A stretch of DNA of 7,631 bases from AM-2324 sp042091035. Its GTDB lineage: Bacteria > Bacteroidota > Bacteroidia > Chitinophagales > Saprospiraceae. The stretch spans positions 1 through 7,631 of the forward strand of contig JBELIG010000156.1 of assembly GCA_042091035.1 (NCBI GenBank), in the 5' to 3' direction. Shown here one piece after another: positions 1 to 5,955 of the stretch (the first letter of the stretch is position 1; each line of letters begins with the position of its first letter). The notes under the pieces are model-generated. The model worked only from the letters and a program-made list of their open reading frames with translations, had not been told where the DNA came from and did no database searches. The position numbers and the translations under genes were made by a program.

Positions 1-284
1 TTGGAATATTGTATTCGTGTACCTGCTTTGATCAAAATCGACTCTCCTGCAGCTACAATAATCTCTTCCCCTTCATCAATGATAAATTTCTTTTGTCCTT
101 TAAAAACAAATGTCACCTCATCGAATTCTGGAGTCTGATAGGGCTCTGACCAGCCCGAAGGAGCGATCATATGAGCAAGACTGAAATCTTTATCTTTTGT
201 ACTCGCCAAACCAAAGTGCTCTCGAATAGTCTTACCGTCGGTGGTTGGGACCACAAAAGGTTGTGTTTGCTTGAAGTATTTCAT
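1..284 (-). CDS. Cupin-domain protein, partial (C-terminus beyond the left edge)
   Basis: The frame opens with ATG at 284 and stays open to the window edge, giving 94 N-terminal residues; the end of the protein is missing. It reads as a small single-domain cupin (RmlC-like beta-barrel), with the segment WSEPYQTPEFDEV (residues 45-57) typical of a Bacteroidota cupin group. Cupin motif 1 fits as G44-x5-Q50-x-P52-x3-E56-x6-G63, so both positions of the usual HxH metal pair are non-His. The visible part of motif 2 (G80 to G88) has Lys86 where Pro is usual and Ile91 where the third His ligand is expected. Classical metal binding is therefore doubtful and its substrate is unknown. No signal peptide is seen, so it is probably cytoplasmic. 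It starts 8 bases after the stop of the NAGPA-type gene and is likely co-transcribed with it. There is no clear Shine-Dalgarno sequence, as is common in Bacteroidota. The family call is fairly sure; the function is not known. Confidence 0.8.
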   Translation of the reverse strand, partial: MKYFKQTQPFVVPTTDGKTIREHFGLASTKDKDFSLAHMIAPSGWSEPYQTPEFDEVTFVFKGQKKFIIDEGEEIIVAAGESILIKAGTRIQYS

Positions 285-292
285 ATAAGTAG

Positions 293-1144
293 TTATTTTT
301 CTTTAACTGGAATCAGTGTTATAATATTTGCACAAGGTCTTTCACCAGCATGATCAAATATTCCATTATCACTTGGATAATTGACTACCCCCATTCCTCT
401 AATCCACATAGTGGTGGAACCGCCCCCATCAAGGTTGAGTGCATCCACACAATCTATACTGCATGCAAAAATTTGAAGCTCTGCAATAGACATACCCTGT
501 GCCTTAGTATTCCGACCATCTACCGTTACCAACTTCAATTGCCTATCATCAGTTGTACAAGCGAATGTTCTGGGATGTCTGTTTGTATTGAAGGAAACGG
601 GCTCAATGTCTACTGTCTCTCCTTCCAAAAGTATCCAAGGACCGGAGACCATAATACCAGGATATAGCTCATCCTCATTGAATACGGTCCAATCCAAATC
701 TTCCGGCGCCTTTATAAGTGTAACAAAACCATCTTGATCAATTGCTACAGCCCCACTATCCCAAAAGGTATATTTACTTGCTTTGCTATCGTGTACTGGA
801 TTTCCTGATGATTTCAAATACTTTACCCCTCCCCCATTTTTTATATCGAAAAAGGAACCGTTAATCGCTGCTATAGCCCCTACATCTGAAGCCATAACAC
901 TAGTCAATCTATTGGAATCTGCATACACTAATTTAAGGGCAAAATCACTAGTTGTTCCGTCCCAACTTAAAACGGTTACGGATTGCTTGGCCCCAAATAA
1001 ATCATCCAATTGATGTTGACCAATATATAGCCCTTGGTCTATGGTGTCTTTATACCAATTCGTTTGCTTTAATAACTCAGGTACTTGCTGAGCTGATAGC
1101 AACTGAGCACAAAAAAGGAATCTCAAAAGGTATATATTTCTCAA
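293..1144 (-). CDS. Secreted phosphodiester glycosidase-family protein (NAGPA domain, PF09992)
   Basis: The 283-residue protein belongs to the family of the mammalian 'uncovering enzyme', which removes GlcNAc from GlcNAc-phosphate-sugar diesters; bacterial members are thought to act on sugar phosphodiesters in surface polymers. Family motifs are visible in order: AINGSFFD (93-100), RHPRT (189-193), VTVDGR (206-211), ALNLDGGGSTTM (235-246) and ERPCAN (268-273). The N-terminus is hydrophobic and ends in LLSAQQ, a likely signal peptidase I site near residues 18-20, so it should be periplasmic or secreted. The start is uncertain: the codon at 1144-1142 is TTG, the in-frame upstream stop is at 1183-1181, and no ATG lies between them. 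The first in-frame ATG is Met84, inside the domain, so TTG (or another TTG at Leu7) is the best choice. The cupin gene follows after 8 bases. The upstream peptidase gene ends 115 bases away. The natural substrate cannot be told from sequence. Confidence 0.88.
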   Translation of the reverse strand: MRNIYLLRFLFCAQLLSAQQVPELLKQTNWYKDTIDQGLYIGQHQLDDLFGAKQSVTVLSWDGTTSDFALKLVYADSNRLTSVMASDVGAIAAINGSFFDIKNGGGVKYLKSSGNPVHDSKASKYTFWDSGAVAIDQDGFVTLIKAPEDLDWTVFNEDELYPGIMVSGPWILLEGETVDIEPVSFNTNRHPRTFACTTDDRQLKLVTVDGRNTKAQGMSIAELQIFACSIDCVDALNLDGGGSTTMWIRGMGVVNYPSDNGIFDHAGERPCANIITLIPVKEK

Positions 1145-1259
1145 TTCGGATAGATTTATTAGGTGGATCGTTGGTATAAATTACAGGAAAAGTATCTTTT
1201 TTCTGATTAAATACTAATAAAATCAATCGATACACGTGATATAATCTATTATGGTCTAA

Positions 1260-3431
1260 TCAATATTTATCCCAAGAAAATCTCATGCCTGCTTTATCCA
1301 TTAAGAACGCATATTTATAAGCTATGTAATCAAAATCCGAGTAAGCACTGGTTCCTGATGTATGTCCTGCTCCACTTTGAAGATACATCATATACAATGA
1401 CTCATTGCTAGCTTCCTCTTGTAATTTTGCCAAAAACTTATAGGAATTAAATGGTGGAACTCTGTCGTCTGATTCCTTAACCATAAGCATTAAATCAGCA
1501 TACTTTTCTCCCTTGGTTATATTATGGTAAGGTGAATAAGCTAATATGTTTTCAAAATGATCCTTTTGATATATGTCGCCGAATTCTTTAATATTAGTAT
1601 CCGTGTTACCCACCGTAAAGTTTCTAAATCGTATAACGTCTAATAAAGCTACCTCAGCAACTACTCCATTGAATAAGTCTGGCCGCTGTAACATTGCAGC
1701 AGTAACTAGCATGCCACCATGGGAGCCACCATTACTAACCAAATACTCTGGTGAGGTATATCCATTTTCTACTAGGTAGTCCGCTGCCGCAATAAAATCG
1801 TCGATACAATTTTGCTTGTTCAATCCACGGCCTTCTTTTGCCCAGGCTTCACCTTTCGCTCCGCCACCTCTTATTTGAGGGACTACATAGACCCCTCCTA
1901 GGCTCCACAATAAAGTCGCAATATCAAACTTAGGTTCCATTGTCATTCCATAACCTCCATATGCTTCTATCAAAGTCGGATTTTCACCATCTAACTTTAA
2001 GTCTTTAGAACAGGTTATATACATAGAAACTTCAGTACCATCAGAAGAGGTATAAGTCACATATCTAGTTTCCAACTCACCAGGTTGGTAAGGAACATTA
2101 AGCTTAACAATTGGCTCATATTCCAATGTGTTTAAATCCAATTCATATACAACTTCAGGTAAGGTGTATGATCTAGTCACAAACCGAGTTGTAGTTGCCG
2201 TGGTATCAGTCTCGTAAAGGCCATTTACAGAAGTACCAATAGGAAAATTTAAATACTTCAAGACTTCACCTGAATTATCTAATATAATTCCGAGTGTAAC
2301 ACCATCTTTGAAATACTTACAAATCAATTTGTCCTTACCCAATCGATTGACAGATTTTAAATAAAAATCAATTTCATTAATCAACTCTGATATATTTTTT
2401 GGGTTTTCTAAGTCAATAGCTAAAACTCGTCCATTTTTTGCCCCATACGTGGTTTTAACAATTAATTGGTTCCCAATTACAACCTCAGGAGTAATGAATA
2501 TATCAGCTTCCTTTGGTAAGACAAGAAGATTTATAGGGAAAAAGGAATTTTCATTACTTGAAATAAATGATAGGACCGAATATTCCTTACCATTAGAACT
2601 CAACTCATGAACAAGGAAATGAGTATCATTAAACTCCAATATGGAGAAATAAAAATTATCGCTATCACTAAGATTCTCAAGAACATCCTTATCCATTTCT
2701 TGCATATTACCTAAAACATGTCTACATATCCTTTGACCACTCTTATATTCAATAAATTTATTGCCCTCACTTGGTGCATCGAACCTTTGATAATATAAGA
2801 TTCTACCTTCCCAGATAAATGTACTCATCCATAAATGTTGTAGCGTCTCTGGAAAAACCGAACCTGTTTTTAGATCAAAAATTCTGGCAAACATCCAATC
2901 ACTTCCGTTCTCCGAAAATGTAATCACTGCTAACTCTTCTTCCTCATTGACATCAATATGTTCTACCTTTATTTCAGTATCGAGATTGTCCGTCAGGTGT
3001 TTTATCTTAACCAATGGCTTAAAGGCCACCTTTCCGTTTTTCCTATAGCGTATATCCGGACTAACATCATAAGATTTATAATCAGCCTCGAACTCGTACT
3101 TATTTATTATTCCAGTTCTTTTTTTTAAAACTGATTTAAGGGTTTCAGTACTTTCCAGGCGATTATACATAAATCCGTATGCACGTTTAAAATCACGTAC
3201 TTTAAATAGTTTACTTATTTGCTTCTTGGTAAATAAGGCTTGGTCTGATTTGAATTTATCAACTGAAGGATCTGATTGGCTTTCTAACCATTGGAATGAA
3301 TCAGCTAAAATTTGATCAAAAAACGTTTCAGAAAATGTATCCCGTTTAGTTTCTGGATAATCATAAGTCTTTTGAGCAAGTAAAGACTGCGTGATGCCTA
3401 TTAGCATCAAGATAGAGATTGTTCGTGTCAT
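1260..3431 (-). CDS. Secreted prolyl-oligopeptidase-family serine peptidase (S9)
   Basis: This 723-residue protein matches family S9A in length and layout: an N-terminal signal peptide (residues 1-20, ending SLLAQ), a divergent beta-propeller region (about 60-440) and a C-terminal alpha/beta-hydrolase domain (about 450-715). Landmarks in the catalytic domain are EAYGGYG (489-495), RGGGAKGEAW (521-530), the nucleophile motif GGSHGG with Ser570, the ESDDRV acid motif with Asp655 and the conserved Arg657, and GAGH with His690. The triad is intact, so it should be an active periplasmic or secreted peptidase or esterase that cleaves short peptides. The Trp that stacks on the P1 proline in porcine POP (W595) has no obvious match: the aligned stretch is GNTDTNIKEFG (608-618), so strict proline specificity is doubtful. 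The nucleophile is followed by His, as in acylaminoacyl peptidases, rather than the usual POP Asn. The ATG start lies 2 bases after the GNAT stop, which suggests translational coupling. Confidence 0.93.
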   Translation of the reverse strand: MTRTISILMLIGITQSLLAQKTYDYPETKRDTFSETFFDQILADSFQWLESQSDPSVDKFKSDQALFTKKQISKLFKVRDFKRAYGFMYNRLESTETLKSVLKKRTGIINKYEFEADYKSYDVSPDIRYRKNGKVAFKPLVKIKHLTDNLDTEIKVEHIDVNEEEELAVITFSENGSDWMFARIFDLKTGSVFPETLQHLWMSTFIWEGRILYYQRFDAPSEGNKFIEYKSGQRICRHVLGNMQEMDKDVLENLSDSDNFYFSILEFNDTHFLVHELSSNGKEYSVLSFISSNENSFFPINLLVLPKEADIFITPEVVIGNQLIVKTTYGAKNGRVLAIDLENPKNISELINEIDFYLKSVNRLGKDKLICKYFKDGVTLGIILDNSGEVLKYLNFPIGTSVNGLYETDTTATTTRFVTRSYTLPEVVYELDLNTLEYEPIVKLNVPYQPGELETRYVTYTSSDGTEVSMYITCSKDLKLDGENPTLIEAYGGYGMTMEPKFDIATLLWSLGGVYVVPQIRGGGAKGEAWAKEGRGLNKQNCIDDFIAAADYLVENGYTSPEYLVSNGGSHGGMLVTAAMLQRPDLFNGVVAEVALLDVIRFRNFTVGNTDTNIKEFGDIYQKDHFENILAYSPYHNITKGEKYADLMLMVKESDDRVPPFNSYKFLAKLQEEASNESLYMMYLQSGAGHTSGTSAYSDFDYIAYKYAFLMDKAGMRFSWDKY

Positions 3432-3433
3432 AG

Positions 3434-3964
3434 TTAATATAGGGTTAAACTATCTAATTTTTTCTGATACAAATTAAAGGAAAAGTCTTCAAATTCTCGA
3501 ATACCTACTTGTACAAAACCTTGGGCCTCGTAATAACTGCACAAAACTGGATTAGCCGAATTACAATCCAATCGGAGCCATGGATAACCTAATGCTTTGG
3601 CTTGATTACGAACCTGCTCAATGACCTGCTGACCTATTCCTTGACCCGCATATTTTTCTAAAATGATCAAAGAATGGATATAAAGCGCCTCTTCTTTTTG
3701 TTCCCCCCAATACAAGAGATCTTTTGACATAATCCGAATGGCACCAAGGACTTCTTCTTTTTCGTTTACCACTAAAAAGAACTCTTTCGATTCAAATCCC
3801 TCCTTAATCCAAGTCAAATCTTCCTCTGAAGGGTCCATCCAATTTTGCCATTGATCTACACCCTTCTTTTGCAAACGCAAAGCGGACTGTCGAAGGAAAT
3901 CCAGCACAAGCTTTAAATTGGTCTCAACTGCAGGTTTTAATCGAATTTTCATCCAACTAGGCAT
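3434..3964 (-). CDS. GNAT-family N-acetyltransferase
   Basis: This 176-residue cytoplasmic protein is a GNAT (Gcn5-related) acetyltransferase, which transfers acetyl from acetyl-CoA to an amine. The N-terminal segment has the KKGVDQW pattern (33-39) common in one bacterial GNAT group. The acetyl-CoA-binding motif A is AGQGIG (106-111), preceded by the beta-4 strand ALYIHSLII (93-101). Motif B follows as LRLDCNSANP (130-139) and YYEAQGF (144-150). The first position of the R/Q-x-x-G-x-G signature is Ala106, a tolerated variation. Two starts are possible: ATG at 3964, or an ATG four codons later (3952), from which the text MKIRLKPA looks like a typical GNAT beginning; neither has a clear Shine-Dalgarno sequence. 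It begins 18 bases after the sulfotransferase stop and ends 2 bases before the S9 peptidase start, so it sits inside an apparent operon. The acceptor substrate is unknown. Confidence 0.9.
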   Translation of the reverse strand: MPSWMKIRLKPAVETNLKLVLDFLRQSALRLQKKGVDQWQNWMDPSEEDLTWIKEGFESKEFFLVVNEKEEVLGAIRIMSKDLLYWGEQKEEALYIHSLIILEKYAGQGIGQQVIEQVRNQAKALGYPWLRLDCNSANPVLCSYYEAQGFVQVGIREFEDFSFNLYQKKLDSLTLY

Positions 3965-3982
3965 ATTAATTAACTTACAAGG

Positions 3983-4636
3983 TTACTTATCCCACCAACC
4001 GCGTTGGTCGATATACCAAATCTTTACAGCATTCTTAAAGCGCTTGCGCATCAACTTAAAGCTATTTGCTCTTGGCTCCTGCTTCTTGTTCCAGTTAGTC
4101 TTATTATAATGTGGCAAACTCTTTTCAGGTTTAGGCTTATCCAAGAAAGGACAAAGTTTCTCCCAGCTCTCTCCTGCTGTAAAATCGATAATAATAAAAT
4201 CATCCGGACGGTCTTTGAAATACGCCTTTACCTCTTCATTATGCTTTCGGTAAACAGCTATAGTGTTTTCCTTATCGTCCATTGGAAGCCCCTTGCCTCT
4301 TCCATAAATCCATTCATGGTGTGCACTTCGCAAATCACCGATATGTCGATTTACAGAGCGGTACCACTTTTCTTCATCCCTAAGGGTGAGTACAAACTTA
4401 GATCCAGGATATAAGCGATCCAAATCTTTATAAATATAGTACCATGGTGTATCTTGAATAGCATCATACTTTCTTAGGATTCGATCAATCTTCCCCCAAT
4501 CCTTTTTCAGAATAGGCAACAATGCCCTAGGTGTAGAATCCTTGACCGTATATCCTAGTATCTTCAGCGACTCGCGCAGTGTGGATGTCCCAGTTTTTTG
4601 AAATCCAACGCCTATCACCAATGGTCTATTACTCAT
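3983..4636 (-). CDS. Sulfotransferase-family protein (P-loop, PAPS-binding type)
   Basis: This 217-residue protein fits the bacterial sulfotransferase families, most like Sulfotransfer_4 (PF17784), which use PAPS to sulfate a hydroxyl or amine. The N-terminus carries the 5'-phosphosulfate loop IGVGFQKTGTSTL (8-20, with Lys14 and Thr15). The 3'-phosphate-binding strand and helix appear as FVLTLRDEEKWYRSV (81-95, with Arg86 and Ser94). Later landmarks are the DFTAGESWEKLCPFL stretch (151-165) and PHYNKTNW (175-182), which correspond to the 'W..LC.FL...P.FP..N' ending of this family. There is no signal peptide or membrane segment, so it is probably cytoplasmic. The last 35 residues are strongly basic and aromatic and could favour membrane or nucleic-acid contact, though this is only an inference. 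The ATG at 4636 is preceded by AGGAAG directly adjacent, too close for an ideal ribosome site. Acceptor unknown: glycan, sulfonolipid precursor or other metabolite are possible. Confidence 0.87.
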   Translation of the reverse strand: MSNRPLVIGVGFQKTGTSTLRESLKILGYTVKDSTPRALLPILKKDWGKIDRILRKYDAIQDTPWYYIYKDLDRLYPGSKFVLTLRDEEKWYRSVNRHIGDLRSAHHEWIYGRGKGLPMDDKENTIAVYRKHNEEVKAYFKDRPDDFIIIDFTAGESWEKLCPFLDKPKPEKSLPHYNKTNWNKKQEPRANSFKLMRKRFKNAVKIWYIDQRGWWDK

Positions 4637-4709
4637 CTTCCTATTCTTTTACTGTAGTGCATTCAACAATGGCCGCAATATAGCACTTTTCATATTGAAC
4701 GGATTAGGA

Positions 4710-5855
4710 TCACTGTCTAATCACATAATTACTATTATCCTTGAAAACAAAATATTGCTCAGGCAAGGAATTATACTCAAAATCTCCCCAGGTTGCAGAG
4801 AACTTTGTTGAATATTGCTGGATATATGATTTTTCATCAACATTAGGGGTCAATATAATTGAGGCAGATTCCTGATCTCGATAAGTAGACAAGACCCATA
4901 CTTCATAAGGAACTGCCCAGGTCATCATCAATGCCTCTTTGTCAGCTTCCTGTTCCTTTAGCAGCACTTTAGAATTTTCACCTGATTTAACCTCGTCAAT
5001 CAAACCATACAGATAATCCACTCGCTCCTCATAAAAGTTATGCGTGTAATAGATATCTGCTAAGCGGATAGCTACTACCAAGATAAATGCATAAGCAGCA
5101 TAAGTCATTTTGAGCTTAGGCATTAAATCATATACCAGTGGGAAAGCTACAAATATGGTCAGAGGCAAATACAAATTTTCCAGATAAAATTGATGTTCCC
5201 CACCCGGATAAGACATATTGACCAATAGCAGGTAAGCAATGAAAAATCCTCCGCTGAGTAGCAATTCAAACCAACGCTTGTAGTTAATATAAAACAAAGC
5301 AATGGCCATTGCTCCAATTATCAGAAAATAATAATCATTGATCACGTATCGCACAAAGTTGTAGTTTGACTGGTGCATAAAATAGTTCGGGAAAAAAGTC
5401 AACAGATTCAAAGCACTTCCACCTGCCTGCGTATCATAGGCTGTGCTAAAGAAAATGGTCTTAATCCCTAGTAAAGCAATAAACACTCCCATGTTCATCC
5501 CGTAATATTTGCGATTGATCGTATCGCGGTACATGTAGAATACATATAAGAAAACAGCCGGAATGAAAATTACCGGATGCGCAAAAACCAAAACAAGCAG
5601 CAGGACCTGTATGACACCCTGCAAAACATAGTACTTAATATCTCGCTCTTCTACTTTTAGGTAATACTCTATTAATCCAAAATAAAGGATCAGCATAGGT
5701 AATCCCTGCTGAAGTTCTGACTGTGCCCAGAAAAAAGTATGGGTGACCATTAGGACGTTCAACAAGACCATTATCACTCCATAGCGCCAAGACTTAAGCA
5801 CAAAGGCAAGGATAATAAAACAGGTAAAATTCAAAATAATAAATGAGGCAGAATA
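4710..5855 (-). CDS. Polytopic membrane protein of unknown function, N-terminus lost in gap
   Basis: At least 381 codons are visible and the frame remains open into the N gap, so the beginning is missing; the TTG at 5834 is not a credible start because coding continues upstream (YSASFII before it). Counting from that TTG as residue 1, about nine to ten hydrophobic segments can be seen, near 1-13, 18-36, 44-57, 69-84, 86-102, 113-130, 168-184, 188-206, 221-237 and 245-260. Loops contain WAQSELQQG (36-44) and SYPGGEHQFYLEN (208-220). The last 115 residues form a soluble tail (AVPYEVWVLSTYRD at 307-320). I do not recognise the family. The many membrane spans followed by a soluble tail resemble GT-C lipid-linked-sugar glycosyltransferases or O-antigen-type membrane proteins of Bacteroidota, but the N-terminal loop that would hold the GT-C acidic motif is in the gap. 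The TGA stop lies 73 bases before the sulfotransferase start. Confidence 0.75.
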   Translation of the reverse strand, partial: YSASFIILNFTCFIILAFVLKSWRYGVIMVLLNVLMVTHTFFWAQSELQQGLPMLILYFGLIEYYLKVEERDIKYYVLQGVIQVLLLVLVFAHPVIFIPAVFLYVFYMYRDTINRKYYGMNMGVFIALLGIKTIFFSTAYDTQAGGSALNLLTFFPNYFMHQSNYNFVRYVINDYYFLIIGAMAIALFYINYKRWFELLLSGGFFIAYLLLVNMSYPGGEHQFYLENLYLPLTIFVAFPLVYDLMPKLKMTYAAYAFILVVAIRLADIYYTHNFYEERVDYLYGLIDEVKSGENSKVLLKEQEADKEALMMTWAVPYEVWVLSTYRDQESASIILTPNVDEKSYIQQYSTKFSATWGDFEYNSLPEQYFVFKDNSNYVIRQ

Positions 5856-5955
5856 NNNNNNNNNNNNNNNNNNNNNNNNNNNNNNNNNNNNNNNNNNNNN
5901 NNNNNNNNNNNNNNNNNNNNNNNNNNNNNNNNNNNNNNNNNNNNNNNNNNNNNNN
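5856..5955. other. Assembly gap (100 Ns)
   Basis: Exactly 100 consecutive Ns, the conventional placeholder for a scaffold gap of unknown size. Open coding sequence enters it from both sides in different reading frames: the GH20 gene from the right and the membrane-protein gene from the left. The gap hides the GH20 C-terminus, the membrane-protein N-terminus and possibly whole genes between them. Any protein read across the Ns is an artefact. Confidence 0.99.

Noticed and set aside
350..667. Plus-strand ORF of 105 codons
   Set aside because: It lies wholly antisense to the NAGPA-type gene, has no recognisable domain and a low-complexity composition expected of a shadow frame.
1188..1200. Inverted repeat AAAAG-TAT-CTTTT in the 115-base spacer, with a TACTTTTC sequence resembling a flavobacterial -7 box on the minus strand
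   Set aside because: The stem has a single GC pair and no extended arms, and no TTG element lies at the right distance upstream of the TACTTTTC, so neither terminator nor promoter is supported.
1233..1238. CACGTG hexamer palindrome in the 115-base spacer
   Set aside because: The symmetry does not extend beyond six bases and there is no known operator with this core in Bacteroidota that I could match.
1241..1252. Palindrome ATAATCTATTAT just downstream of the S9 peptidase stop
   Set aside because: Only AT pairs and a two-base centre; too tight to form a terminator hairpin and expected by chance in AT-rich spacer DNA.
4004..4414. Plus-strand ORF of 136 codons with hydrophobic stretches
   Set aside because: It is antisense to the well-supported sulfotransferase gene; the hydrophobicity follows from the reverse complement of its charged codons.
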